Counted from the first letter of the stretch, positions 26,431 through 35,089 are shown. The stretch is 64,000 nucleotides of DNA from Cellulomonas shaoxiangyii (GCF_004798685.1 NZ_CP039291.1:744001-808000), one strand, 5' to 3'. Notes: generated by a model from the sequence alone, not told the origin. Program-made: numbers and translations.

Positions 26431-27225
26431 TCAGGCCTGCGTGCCGAGCGTGTCGATCGCCGCGACCTCGTCCGCGGTCAGCTCGAACGCGAGGGCGCCG
26501 AGGTTCTCCTCGATGCGCTCCCGGCGCACGGACTTCGGGATGACGACGACGTCGTGCTGCACGTGCCAGCGCAGCACCACCTGCGCCGGCGTGACGCCGT
26601 GCGCGCGCGCCGCGGCCGCGATCGGCTCGGCGTCCAGGTCGGTCCGCTTGAGCGGGCTGTACCCCTCGACGACGACGCCGCGCTCCCGGTGCGCCGCGAG
26701 CAGGTCCGCGTCGTGGTCGACCGGCGAGTAGGGGATCTGGTTGACGGCGGGCGCCTCGCCGGTGGCGGCGATCAGCTCGTCGATCTGCGCGACGGAGTAG
26801 TTCGAGACGCCGATCGAGCGGACGAGGCCCTCGTCGCGCGCCTTGATGAACTCGGCCCAGACCTCGGGGCTGGCCTGCTTGTTCGGCGGCCAGTGGATGA
26901 GCCACAGGTCGAGGTGGTCGGTGCCGAGCGCGGCCAGCGACTCGGCCAGCGTCTGCCGCTCGCGGCCGGCGTGGTCCGGCGGCAGCTTGGTCGTGACGAA
27001 GACGTCGTCGCGGTCGATGCCGCGGGTCGCGAGCGCGCGGCCGACCTGCGCCTCGTTGCCGTAGCCGGTCGCCGTGTCGATGTGCCGGTAGCCGAGCTGC
27101 AGCGCGGCGCTGATGGCGAGCTCGGCCTCGGCGCCCTCGGCCTGCCACGTGCCGAAGCCGAGCACGGGGATGGCGCCGCCGGGCAGCGCGAGGGTGGGGG
27201 TCTGGGGGTGCGTGGGGTCGGTCAT
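26431..27225 (-). CDS. Aldo/keto reductase
   Basis: A 264-residue NADPH-dependent reductase of the AKR5 type (2,5-diketo-gluconate reductase-like). Catalytic residues are in RHIDTATGYGNE (Asp, Tyr), FVTTKL (Lys) and LWLIHWP (His); the cofactor end motif is IPKSVRRERI. It reduces aldehydes and ketones in the cytoplasm. The ATG at 27225 has GGTGAGG about nine bases upstream; an ATG at 27234 is in frame but has the same motif directly abutting it. Confidence 0.94.
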   Translation of the reverse strand: MTDPTHPQTPTLALPGGAIPVLGFGTWQAEGAEAELAISAALQLGYRHIDTATGYGNEAQVGRALATRGIDRDDVFVTTKLPPDHAGRERQTLAESLAALGTDHLDLWLIHWPPNKQASPEVWAEFIKARDEGLVRSIGVSNYSVAQIDELIAATGEAPAVNQIPYSPVDHDADLLAAHRERGVVVEGYSPLKRTDLDAEPIAAAARAHGVTPAQVVLRWHVQHDVVVIPKSVRRERIEENLGALAFELTADEVAAIDTLGTQA

Positions 27226-27283
27226 GGCGTCCATCCTCACCACGGTGGCGCCGCCGCGCCCGTCGGGGACGGTGCGGGCGGGG

Positions 27284-27889
27284 TCAGTCGAGCGTGCTGC
27301 CCAGCGCCTTGCGCAGGGTCAGCAGGAGGTTGCCGACGACCGCGTGCCGGTCGGCGTCGCCCGCGCGGACGGTCGACCACGCGAGGTAGAGCGCGGACCA
27401 CATCATCCCCAGCGACCAGTCGTCGGGCATGCGGGCGTCGAGCGTGCCGTCGGTGCGCCCGCGTGCGCACACCGCGACGAGCGCGTCGGCGTTGGTGACG
27501 TCGTTCGCCCACGCCTCCTCGGGCAGGAGGCCGGTGAACAGGATGGTGAGGAGGTCGCCGAGCTCGAGGTACTCCTGGGCGACGCGCAGCAGCGCCTCGA
27601 GCGCGGTGCCCTCGTCGAGGCGGGCGCGCGCGTGGGCGGCCCCGATGGCGGTGACGGCGTGGCGCGCGACGGCGTCGAGCAGGTCGGCGCGCTCGGGGAA
27701 GTAGCGGTGCAACGTCGTGCGCCCGACGTCGGCCAGCTCGGCGACCGTGCCGAGGGACGCCGCCGGGTCGGCCGCGAGCGCGCGGACCGCCGCGTCGAGG
27801 ATCGCCTGGCGGGTCCGGGCGCGTGCTCCGCTCTCGCCCGGCGACGAGGCGGCGGCCGGGGCGCGCCGCACGCGCGTGCTGTTCGCCAT
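27284..27889 (-). CDS. TetR-family transcriptional regulator
   Basis: A 201-residue repressor with an N-terminal helix-turn-helix (TRQAILDAAVRALAADP, then LADVGRTTLHRYFPERADLL) and a helical ligand domain with no recognised specificity. It diverges from the ABC exporter gene across 75 bases, so it probably controls that exporter. The start at 27889 lies within a perfect palindrome, which suggests autorepression; an in-frame ATG at 27904 is possible. Confidence 0.92.
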   Translation of the reverse strand: MANSTRVRRAPAAASSPGESGARARTRQAILDAAVRALAADPAASLGTVAELADVGRTTLHRYFPERADLLDAVARHAVTAIGAAHARARLDEGTALEALLRVAQEYLELGDLLTILFTGLLPEEAWANDVTNADALVAVCARGRTDGTLDARMPDDWSLGMMWSALYLAWSTVRAGDADRHAVVGNLLLTLRKALGSTLD

Positions 27890-27897
27890 GAGCGAAC
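27881..27897. promoter_or_regulatory. Palindrome overlapping the TetR start codon
   Basis: GTTCGC (27881-27886), spacer CATGA, GCGAAC (27892-27897): a perfect 6-5-6 inverted repeat including the regulator's start codon. Likely operator for the TetR protein; it lies 68 bases before the divergent exporter start. Confidence 0.5.
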
Positions 27898-27964
27898 GGT
27901 ACATCGGAAGGTCGCGGTGGGATATTCATTGACCGGTTTGGAACAGAGGTGCTCCACTCGAGGC

Positions 27965-29860
27965 ATGAGCGCCGAGCCCGCACCGCCGCCTCGTCCCGCC
28001 GGACCGACCGACCCCGACCCCGCGGACCCCGCGGGCGCGCCGCCGTCCGACCGGGGGTCCGTCCTGCCGAGCGGCGACCGCCTGCGCATACTCCTCGACC
28101 TCGTGCGGCCGCACCGGCGCACCCTCGGGCTCGGGCTCGCGCTCGGCCTGCTCGGCACGGCGCTCGCGCTCGCGACGCCCATGGTCACCAAGTGGGTGCT
28201 CGACACGCTGGGCGAGGACCGCTCGCTCGGACGACCCGTCGCGCTGCTGCTCGTCCTCTTCCTCGTCGGCTCGGCGGTGGGGTACGTGCAGTGGGTGGTC
28301 ATGGGCACGCTCGCCGAGCGGATCGTGCTCGACGCGCGCGAGTCGCTGGTCCGGCGCTACCTGCGCGCGACCGTGCAGGCCATCACCGGACGCCCCACCG
28401 GCGAGCTCGTCACGCGCGTCACCTCCGACACCGTGCTGCTGCGCGAGGCCACGTCGTCGAGCCTCGTCAGCCTCGTCAACGGCACGGTGGCGCTCGTGGG
28501 GACCCTCGTGCTCATGGGCGTGCTCGACCTCGTGCTGCTCGGCACGACGATGGCCGCGATCGTCGTGGTCTGCGCCGTCATGGCCGCGCTGCTGCCCGGC
28601 ATCGGCGTCGCCGAGAAGGCCTCGCAGGAGGCGCTCGGGCGCCTCGGCGGCACGCTGGAGGGGTCGCTGCGGGCCATGCGGACCGTCAAGTCGAGCCGGG
28701 CGGAGGCGCGCCAGGCGGCGGCGATCCTCGGGGCGGCACGCGACGCCCGCGACCACTCGGTGCGTGCGGTCCGCACGACGGCGCTGGCCTGGACGGTCGC
28801 GTGGGGCGGCATCCAGCTCGCGATCATCGTCATCCTCGGCCTGGGTGCGTGGCGCGTCGCGCAGGGCGAGCTGGCCGTCTCGAGCCTCGTGGCGTTCCTG
28901 CTCTACGCGTTCAACATCGTCGGGCCGATCACCGAGCTCACGCAGAGCCTCACGCAGCTGCAGTCCGGGGTCGCCGCGGCGGCGCGGATCGGCGAGGTGC
29001 AGGCCATGGACGTCGAGCCGGACGCCCCGGCCGGGCCCGACGGCCACGCGGCGCCCGCCCCGTACGCCCGCCGCGGCGCGACCGCGGACCGCGCCGCCGA
29101 CGGCCCCGTCCTCGAGCTGCGCGGCGTCACCGCCGCCTACGGCCCCGACCGGGAGCCCGCCGTGCGCGACCTGTCGCTCGTCGTGCCGCGGCGCGGCCAC
29201 ACCGCGCTCGTCGGCCCGTCGGGTGCCGGCAAGACGACCGTCTTCTCCCTGCTGCTGCGCTTCCTCGAGCCGCAGGACGGCGAGATCCTGCTCGACGGCC
29301 GCCCCTACGGCACGTGGAGCCACGCGGACGTGCGGGGACGGTTCGCGTACGTGGAGCAGGAGACGCCGGTCGTGCCCGGCACCATCCGCGAGAACCTGCT
29401 GTTCAGCAACCCCGACGCCACCGAGGACGAGCTCGTGCGCGCGCTCGCCGCGGTCCGCCTCGACGGGGTGTTCGACGACCTGCCCGACGGGCTGGGCACG
29501 CGCCTGGCGGAGACGTCGGTGTCCGGCGGGCAGCGTCAGCGCATCGCGCTCGCCCGCGCGCTGCTCTGCCGCCCCGACGTCCTCCTGCTCGACGAGGCGA
29601 CGGCCCAGGTGGACGGGCTGACGGAGGCCGCGGTGCACGACGTCATCCGCGCCATGGCCACCACGGGCGCGGTCCTCACCGTCGCGCACCGCCTGTCGAC
29701 CGTCGTCGACGCCGACACGATCCTCGTCCTCGAGGACGGGCGCGTCCGGGCGCAGGGCACCCACGCGCAGCTGCTCGTGGCCGACGCGCTGTACCGGGAC
29801 CTGGTGGAGGCGCTGCGGATCCACGACGCCACGGACGCCGCGGTGGCCGCCGACGCGTGA
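27965..29860 (+). CDS. ABC exporter with fused membrane and ATPase domains
   Basis: A 631-residue half-transporter. A Pro/Asp-rich N-terminus is followed by six membrane helices (about residues 50-340) and an ATPase domain with Walker A GPSGAGKTT, signature VSGGQ, Walker B VLLLDEA and the switch histidine in TVAHRLS. It would dimerise to export a lipid or drug. A low-complexity insertion (about 350-385) lies between the domains. Divergent from TetR, which probably represses it. Confidence 0.93.
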   Translation: MSAEPAPPPRPAGPTDPDPADPAGAPPSDRGSVLPSGDRLRILLDLVRPHRRTLGLGLALGLLGTALALATPMVTKWVLDTLGEDRSLGRPVALLLVLFLVGSAVGYVQWVVMGTLAERIVLDARESLVRRYLRATVQAITGRPTGELVTRVTSDTVLLREATSSSLVSLVNGTVALVGTLVLMGVLDLVLLGTTMAAIVVVCAVMAALLPGIGVAEKASQEALGRLGGTLEGSLRAMRTVKSSRAEARQAAAILGAARDARDHSVRAVRTTALAWTVAWGGIQLAIIVILGLGAWRVAQGELAVSSLVAFLLYAFNIVGPITELTQSLTQLQSGVAAAARIGEVQAMDVEPDAPAGPDGHAAPAPYARRGATADRAADGPVLELRGVTAAYGPDREPAVRDLSLVVPRRGHTALVGPSGAGKTTVFSLLLRFLEPQDGEILLDGRPYGTWSHADVRGRFAYVEQETPVVPGTIRENLLFSNPDATEDELVRALAAVRLDGVFDDLPDGLGTRLAETSVSGGQRQRIALARALLCRPDVLLLDEATAQVDGLTEAAVHDVIRAMATTGAVLTVAHRLSTVVDADTILVLEDGRVRAQGTHAQLLVADALYRDLVEALRIHDATDAAVAADA

Positions 29861-29912
29861 GCGGGCGTGCCGCGACCCGCGCCCCGTCGCGGGCCGGCAC
29901 CGGTCGCGCCGC

Positions 29913-30275
29913 TCAGCCGCCCGCCGGCGGGTCGGGCGGCGGCCCGAGCCCCGGGTGGCGCCGCCGCAGCACCGGCGGCGCCGCCCACCACCACGACTCG
30001 GCGAGCAGCGCGCCGACCAGCCCGGGCGCCGCCACGCGCAGGTCGACCAGGACCAGGTTCGTGCCCGCGTGGTGCGCGGTCGTCGAGTAGAGCGCGGGCT
30101 CCTGCGCGACCAGCGCACGGCGCTCGCCGTCGTCCTCGACCCGCACCGTCAGCCGGTGCTCGTCCCACAGGCGCGCGACGAGCGCGCGGTGGAACCAGGC
30201 GGGCTGCCCCCAGCTCGACCGCTCGGTCACGCCGGGCAGGGCGAGGGCCAGGCGACGCACGCCGTCGACGTCCAC
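29913..30275 (-). CDS. MmcQ/YjbR-like DNA-binding-fold protein
   Basis: A 120-residue protein beginning MDVDGVRRLALALPGVTERSSWGQPAWF, the pattern of the MmcQ/YjbR family, which has a CyaY-like fold and uncertain function. The C-terminus is Pro/Gly-rich. The GTG at 30275 is chosen because the family core begins immediately after it; longer in-frame starts add Ala-rich sequence only. Confidence 0.82.
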   Translation of the reverse strand: MDVDGVRRLALALPGVTERSSWGQPAWFHRALVARLWDEHRLTVRVEDDGERRALVAQEPALYSTTAHHAGTNLVLVDLRVAAPGLVGALLAESWWWAAPPVLRRRHPGLGPPPDPPAGG

Positions 30276-30366
30276 GGCACCAGCATGGCGCGCGCCACCG
30301 ACACCGTCACCGGCCGCCGCCGCCCGCACCGCCACGGCCACCGGTGGCCGGCTCAGCGCGCCGGCG

Positions 30367-31056
30367 TCACTCCTCGCCCGGACCGCTGCGCCCCGGCGCC
30401 GCCTGCAGCCGTCCGCCGCCGTGCCCGGTCAGCCCCAGCTCGTCGACGAGGAACAGGAACGCCTGCGCGTACGGCTGCCCCGCGGTCTCCTCGCGGACCC
30501 GGTCCCAGTCGATCTGCTCGCGCAGCGCGCGGGCCATCGGCAGCAGCCACGTGAAGTCGCAGTAGTGCTCGCCGAGCACGCGCATCTTGGCCGAGATGAT
30601 GTCGGTCGCCGGGAGCACGGGCATGCGCACGGCCAGCACCTCGAGCTCCTCGGCGCGTGCCAGCTGCTCGTGCGTGACCGGCTCCCCGACCATCCGGAAC
30701 AGCACGTCGACCAGCTGCCCGTGGTGGTACGCCTTGAACAGCCAGTTCTCGGCCGGCTCCTGCACGTCGAGCCCCGCGGCGGCGAGCGCCCCCTTGGCCC
30801 GGTCGACGTCCTCCTCCGCGATCGCGAAGTCGGCGTCGTGGCTCGGCTCCGGTGCGCCGCGCGCCCACGCCGCGTACCCGCCCACGAGCGCGAACGGGAT
30901 CTCCGCGTCCAGCAGCGCGACGGCCGTCCGGCGCAGGCCGTCCTGCAGGGCGGCACGGGCGTCGGGGGTCTCCGCACCCGTCGGTACGGGAAGGGGAGGT
31001 GGGGCCGCGCCGACGAGGGGGGCGGCGCCTGCGGTCGGCGTCGTCTCGGAGTGCAT
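30367..31056 (-). CDS. Nucleotidyltransferase-fold protein
   Basis: A 229-residue protein whose centre reads FALVGGYAAWARGAPEPSHDADFAIAEED. The GG-(x)n-DxD pattern belongs to the polymerase-beta nucleotidyltransferase fold found in antibiotic nucleotidyltransferases and AbiEii-like toxins. Both metal-binding acidic residues (HDADF) are present. A Pro-rich N-terminal ~30 residues precede it. No partner antitoxin-like gene adjoins; the substrate is unknown. Confidence 0.75.
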   Translation of the reverse strand: MHSETTPTAGAAPLVGAAPPPLPVPTGAETPDARAALQDGLRRTAVALLDAEIPFALVGGYAAWARGAPEPSHDADFAIAEEDVDRAKGALAAAGLDVQEPAENWLFKAYHHGQLVDVLFRMVGEPVTHEQLARAEELEVLAVRMPVLPATDIISAKMRVLGEHYCDFTWLLPMARALREQIDWDRVREETAGQPYAQAFLFLVDELGLTGHGGGRLQAAPGRSGPGEE

Positions 31057-31175
31057 GCACGGTGTCTACACCGGCCGCGCGGGGTCCGCAGGACGAGCGG
31101 GTCCGCGACGGGCGGGCGGCGCGCCCGGCCGAGCCTGCGCGCGCGTGGAGGCGGGTGGCGGGTCACAATCACGGC

Positions 31176-31940
31176 GTGCGGCTGGCCACCTTCAACATCC
31201 TGCACGGGCGATCCACCGTCGACGGGCAGGTCCACCTCGACCGCTTCGCCGACGCCGTGCGACGCCTCGACGCCGACGTCCTCGCGCTCCAGGAGGTCGA
31301 CCGCGGGCAGCAGCGCTCGCACGGGGCGGACCTCACCGCGGTCGCCGCGGAGGCGATGGGCGCGCCCCACCACCGGTTCGTCGCGACGCTGCACGGCGAG
31401 CCGGACCTGTGGGTGGCGGCGACCGGCGACGCGCAGCCGTCGGGCGCGGCGTACGGGATCGCGCTGCTCTCGCGCCTTCCGGTGCACGAGTGGCGTGTCG
31501 TCGCGCTGCCGGCGCTGCGCCGGCGCACGCCCATCCGCTTCCCGGGCGCGAGGTGGCCGGTGCTGGTGGAGGACGAGCCGCGGTCGGCGATCGCCGCGGT
31601 CGTCGAGACGGCCGACGGCCCCTGCACGGTCGTCGGCACGCACCTGACGTTCATCCCGGGCTGGAACGCGCGCCAGCTGCGGCACGTCGTGCGCGCGACG
31701 CGCACCCTGCCCGGGCCGCGCGTCGTCATGGGGGACCTCAACATGTCCGGTGACCGGCCGGCCCGCGTGTCGGGGCTGCGACCGCTCGCGCGGGCCTCCA
31801 CGTACCCGCTCACGGCGCCGCAGCGCCAGCTCGACCACGTGCTCGGCAGCGGCCGCGTGGCGGCCCGGTCGGCCGCGCGCTCCCTCGACCTGGGCCTGTC
31901 GGACCACCGCGCCCTCGCCGTCGACGTCACCCTGAGCTGA
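31176..31940 (+). CDS. Endonuclease/exonuclease/phosphatase-family protein
   Basis: A 254-residue EEP-fold enzyme. Metal and catalytic residues are visible: Asn in ATFNILHGR, Glu in ALQEVDRG, VVGTHLTF, MGDLNMSGD and a terminal SDHRALAV. Family members cleave phosphodiesters or phosphomonoesters of nucleic acids, sphingolipids or inositol phosphates; which applies here is unclear. The GTG start at 31176 is immediately before the first core strand. No signal peptide, so cytoplasmic. Confidence 0.88.
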   Translation: MRLATFNILHGRSTVDGQVHLDRFADAVRRLDADVLALQEVDRGQQRSHGADLTAVAAEAMGAPHHRFVATLHGEPDLWVAATGDAQPSGAAYGIALLSRLPVHEWRVVALPALRRRTPIRFPGARWPVLVEDEPRSAIAAVVETADGPCTVVGTHLTFIPGWNARQLRHVVRATRTLPGPRVVMGDLNMSGDRPARVSGLRPLARASTYPLTAPQRQLDHVLGSGRVAARSAARSLDLGLSDHRALAVDVTLS

Positions 31941-32210
31941 CCCGCCGGGGCAGCCCGACGCTCCCGGTACGCCGTCCACGTCGCTCAGGACGCGCCCACG
32001 CACGCCCGGCGCGCGCGCTCACCGCCGACCTGCCAGCCCACCACCGCCCCGGTCGCTCACTGCCGAGCCACCCGTCCTCCGACGTGCCACTCATGCCGAC
32101 GTGCCGACCCACCACCGCCGCGCTCGGCTCGCCGCGTCGCTGACGCGTGACCGACGCGCCGGGTCGTCGCCGACGCGCCCCCTCGGGACCCCGTCCTCGT
32201 CACCGGCTCG

Positions 32211-32284
32211 TCGAGTTCGTCACGTCCGCTCCGAGTTCGTCACACCCAGGTGACGAAGTGGGCGCGTAGGTGACGAACTCGGCG
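32211..32284. repeat. GAGTTCGTCAC direct and inverted repeats
   Basis: GAGTTCGTCAC occurs at 32213-32223 and 32233-32243; GTGACGAA at 32250-32257; and GTGACGAACTCGGCG at 32270-32284 as the reverse complement. CCGAGTTCGTCAC and GTGACGAACTCGG could form a 13-bp stem. The core matches the repeat cluster at 22783-22906. Confidence 0.85.
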
Positions 32285-32285
32285 T

Positions 32286-32334
32286 GGGCGTGGGCGTGGG
32301 CGTGGGGGTGGGCGTGGGGGTGGGGACGGGGGGA
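32286..32334 (+). repeat. GTGGGC-type tract with G-quadruplex potential
   Basis: Eight or more runs of three to six Gs separated by one to three bases (GGGCGT repeats). The plus strand could form a G-quadruplex. A G12 homopolymer follows at 32430-32441. Confidence 0.8.
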
Positions 32335-32643
32335 GTGCCTGGGGACGATGTCGATGCGCGGCGGCGGGATGCCGCACGGCCGACCGCGCGAGCGGGTTCG
32401 CAGGGCGCGGGGAGTGCTCGGTGCTGCGCGGGGGGGGGGGGCGTATCGGCGGTGCGCAGGGGGCGTGCGCGGGTGTCCCGCGGGCCCGGATCGGCCTCCC
32501 TCGGGGGACGTGCGTTGCGCGCTCGGGGGGCGGGTCTGGTCACGGTGCGTCGCGACCGACGGTGTCCGCTCCGACGTTCCCCGGGACCCACGCGACGACC
32601 GACGCCCCCGTCACCCGCACGGTGCCGGGGGCATCCGGCGGCC

Positions 32644-33006
32644 TCAGGACGCGTTCGCCGACCAGAGTGCGAGACCCAGCCACCCGAGCAGGGGAACGAC
32701 CAGCTGCAGCGCCACCGTGCCCACGGAGGTCCACAGCGCGACGCGTGCGATGCGGCCTTCGCCCCGACGCAGCCCGACGACGGCGAGCACGATCGCGACC
32801 GGGCCCAGCACGTTGGGCCCCGCGAGCGCCGGCACGAGCGTCCCGATCGCCGCGACGACCGTGACGGCGGCCAGCGCGAACGCGCCCACCGACCACCAGG
32901 GGGTGCCCTCGGTGCGGTCGTCGGCCGCGTCCGTGGGCGGTGGGGTGCCGGGCGCCGCGGCGCCCGGCGTGTCGGGACGGTCGGGTCCGGGGGTCGGGAC
33001 GCTCAC
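32644..33006 (-). CDS. Small membrane protein, DUF4190-like
   Basis: About 120 residues: a Pro/Thr-rich cytoplasmic N-terminus (to ~35) and then three hydrophobic helices, with GLRRGEGRIARVALWTSVGT between them. This two-part layout is common in actinobacterial DUF4190 proteins of unknown function. The GTG at 33006 is preferred because GAGGAGC lies four bases upstream. The frame stays open further upstream across an octanucleotide repeat array, so a longer product with a repetitive N-terminus is possible. Confidence 0.7.
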   Translation of the reverse strand: MSVPTPGPDRPDTPGAAAPGTPPPTDAADDRTEGTPWWSVGAFALAAVTVVAAIGTLVPALAGPNVLGPVAIVLAVVGLRRGEGRIARVALWTSVGTVALQLVVPLLGWLGLALWSANAS

Positions 33007-33076
33007 GGCTGCTCCTCGGTCGTCGCCGGGGCTCGCCGGTGCGGCGGGCGCCGGGATGGCACGAGGCCAGTCTGTG

Positions 33077-33196
33077 GCACGACGGCACGACGGCACGACG
33101 GCACGACGGCACGACGGCACGACGGCACGACGGCACGACGGCACGACGGCACGACGGCACGACGGCACGACGGCACGACGGCACGACGGCACGACG
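33077..33196. repeat. Fifteen perfect tandem copies of an 8-bp unit
   Basis: GCACGACG is repeated 15 times without a mismatch from 33077 to 33196, then breaks off in GCAG. It lies between the small membrane-protein gene (start 33006) and the FMN reductase stop (33240). All six frames are open through it; on the minus strand each frame reads a repeated eight-residue pattern (RRAVVPSC) with GTG codons every 24 bases. Copy number should be unstable by slippage. Confidence 0.97.
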
Positions 33197-33239
33197 GCAG
33201 CACCCCGGCGCGCGAACCGCACCGCGCCGTGGGCCGGTC

Positions 33240-33857
33240 TCAGGCGCCGAGCATGTCCTCGAAGGACGGGACGGCGTCGAACAGCCCGGCGCGTCCCACG
33301 GGTGCGCGGCCGGCGACCCGCTCGGCCAGCTGGACGCCCGCGCGGCGGACGCGGTCGGGCAGCGGCGCGACCTCGGCCGTCCCGGCGGCGGCCCAGTCGT
33401 CGGTGGCGGCGAACACGCCGGTCGGGACGACGTCCGCGCCGAGGTAGGCGAACAGGGGGCGCAGCGCGTGGTCCACCGCGAGGGAGTGGCGCGCCGTCCC
33501 ACCGGTGGCGCCGAGCACGACCGGCGTCCCGCGCAGCGCGTCCTTGTCGAGCACGTCCACGAACGACTTGAAGATCCCGGCGTAGGACGCGGTGAAGACG
33601 GGGGAGACCGCGACGACGCCGTCGGCGCCGGCGAGCGCCTCCTGCGCGGCGGCGAGATCGGCGCCGGCGTAGCCGGTGAGGGTCATGTCGACGACGGCGT
33701 GCGCGAGGTCGCGCAGCTCGACGACCGTGACGCGCGCCGCGACGCCGCGCTCGGCGAGGGCCGCGACGGCGGCGTCGGCGAGGCGGTCGGCGAGCATACG
33801 GGTCGACGAGGGCTGCGAGAGGCCGCCCGAGACGACGACGAGGGAGCGTTCGCTCAT
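33240..33857 (-). CDS. NAD(P)H-dependent FMN reductase (partner of an LLM monooxygenase)
   Basis: A 205-residue flavodoxin-fold reductase: VVVSGGLSQPSSTRMLADRL is the phosphate-binding loop and AVSPVFTASYAGIFKSFVDVLD the SsuE-like segment. It supplies reduced FMN to the LLM-type monooxygenase encoded 37 bases upstream on the same strand, as in the CE1758/CE1759 pair family. The physiological substrate of such pairs is usually an organosulfur or related small organic compound, not determinable here. Confidence 0.9.
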   Translation of the reverse strand: MSERSLVVVSGGLSQPSSTRMLADRLADAAVAALAERGVAARVTVVELRDLAHAVVDMTLTGYAGADLAAAQEALAGADGVVAVSPVFTASYAGIFKSFVDVLDKDALRGTPVVLGATGGTARHSLAVDHALRPLFAYLGADVVPTGVFAATDDWAAAGTAEVAPLPDRVRRAGVQLAERVAGRAPVGRAGLFDAVPSFEDMLGA

Positions 33858-33894
33858 GGAGGTGGTGCCTTCTTCCGGTGCTCTGCTGGCTGCG

Positions 33895-35064
33895 TCAGCG
33901 GACGGTGGCGGCGTCGAGGTCGTCCTCCGCCGTGCGGCCGGTCCAGTGGTCGGTCGTGCCGGTGCTCGCCGCGGGGATCGTGCCGGCCGCACGGGCGGCG
34001 GCGACGCGCTCGGCGTGGGACGGCGGGCCGGCCGGGACGTCGGCGGGGCGCCGCGCCTCGGCCTCCTTGCGGAGCACCGGGACGATGTCCTCCGCCAGGA
34101 TGTCGATCTGCTCGAGCACCGTCTTGAGCGGCAGGCCGGCGTGGTCGATGAGGAACATCTGGCGCTGGTAGTGGCCGACCTGCTCCCAGAACGCGCCGTA
34201 CCGGTCGATGACCTGCTGCGGGCTGCCGACGGTCAGGGGCGTCTCGCGCGTGAAGTCCTCCATCGAGGGGCCGTGCCCGTAGACGGGCGCGACGTCGAAG
34301 TAGGGCCGGAACTCGTTCCACGCGGCCTGCGAGCTCGTGCGGACGAACACCTGCCCGCCGAGCCCGACGATCGCCTGGTCGGCGCGACCGTGGCCGTGGT
34401 GCTCGTAGCGCTGGCGGTAGAAGTTCACCATCTGCGCGGTGTGCTGCATGGGCCAGAAGATCGCGTTGTGCAGGAACCCGTCGCCGTAGAACGCGGCCTG
34501 CTCGGCGATCTCGGGGGACCGGATCGAGCCGTGCCAGACGAACGGGGGCACGCCGTCGAGGGGGCGCGGGGTGGACGTGAAGCCCTGCAGCGGTGTGCGG
34601 AACTTGCCGGTCCAGTCGACGACGTCCTCCTCCCACAGGCGGCGCAGCAGCGCGTAGTTCTCGATCGCGAGCGGGATGCCCTGGCGGATGTCCTTCCCGA
34701 ACCACGGGTAGACCGGCCCGGTGTTCCCGCGCCCCATCGTCAGGTCCATGCGTCCGCCGGTGATGACCTGGAGCATCGCGTACTCCTCGGCGAGGCGGAC
34801 CGGGTCGTTCGTGGTGATGAGCGTGGTCGCGGTCGACAGGACGATGTTCTTCGTCCGGCCCGCGAGGTAGCCGAGCATCGTGGTGGGGGCGGACGGCACG
34901 AACGGCGGGTTGTGGTGCTCGCCGGTGGCGAAGACGTCGAGCCCCGCGGCGTCGGCGTGCTCGGCGATGGTGAGCATCGCGCGCACCCGTGCGGTGTCGT
35001 CGGGGGTGCGCCCGGTCGTGGGGTCGGTCGTGACGTCGCCGACCGAGAAGATCCCGAACTGCAT
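33895..35064 (-). CDS. LLM-class flavin-dependent monooxygenase
   Basis: A 389-residue luciferase-like barrel. MQFGIFSVGD, TGEHHNPPFVPSAP, LSTATTLITTNDPVRLAEEYAM and the GRGNTG loop are typical of the bacterial luciferase superfamily. FMNH2 would come from the downstream reductase. The C-terminal ~50 residues (RPADVPAG onward) extend past the barrel. A perfect palindrome lies 26 bases upstream of the start. Confidence 0.92.
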   Translation of the reverse strand: MQFGIFSVGDVTTDPTTGRTPDDTARVRAMLTIAEHADAAGLDVFATGEHHNPPFVPSAPTTMLGYLAGRTKNIVLSTATTLITTNDPVRLAEEYAMLQVITGGRMDLTMGRGNTGPVYPWFGKDIRQGIPLAIENYALLRRLWEEDVVDWTGKFRTPLQGFTSTPRPLDGVPPFVWHGSIRSPEIAEQAAFYGDGFLHNAIFWPMQHTAQMVNFYRQRYEHHGHGRADQAIVGLGGQVFVRTSSQAAWNEFRPYFDVAPVYGHGPSMEDFTRETPLTVGSPQQVIDRYGAFWEQVGHYQRQMFLIDHAGLPLKTVLEQIDILAEDIVPVLRKEAEARRPADVPAGPPSHAERVAAARAAGTIPAASTGTTDHWTGRTAEDDLDAATVR

Positions 35065-35089
35065 GCCGCACCTCTGGTTCCGATCAAAG

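Larger units (their letters stand above)
31941..32643. other. Repeat-rich intergenic region without a credible gene
   Basis: Seven hundred bases with no reading frame of believable composition on either strand. It holds an imperfect duplication sharing CCCACCACCGCC (near 32037-32050 and 32105-32118), GAGTTCG direct and inverted repeats (32211-32284), a G-rich tract (32286-32334) and a run of twelve Gs (32430-32441). Confidence 0.7.

Noticed and set aside
33077..33196. Possible CRISPR or minisatellite from a mobile element
   Set aside because: Units are only 8 bp, perfectly adjacent and without spacers or terminal repeats; a simple-sequence array fits better.
32270..33571. Plus-strand open frames through the octanucleotide array encoding ARRHDGTT repeats
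   Set aside because: The openness comes from the repeat itself; flanking composition is not coding and a real minus-strand gene overlaps the end.
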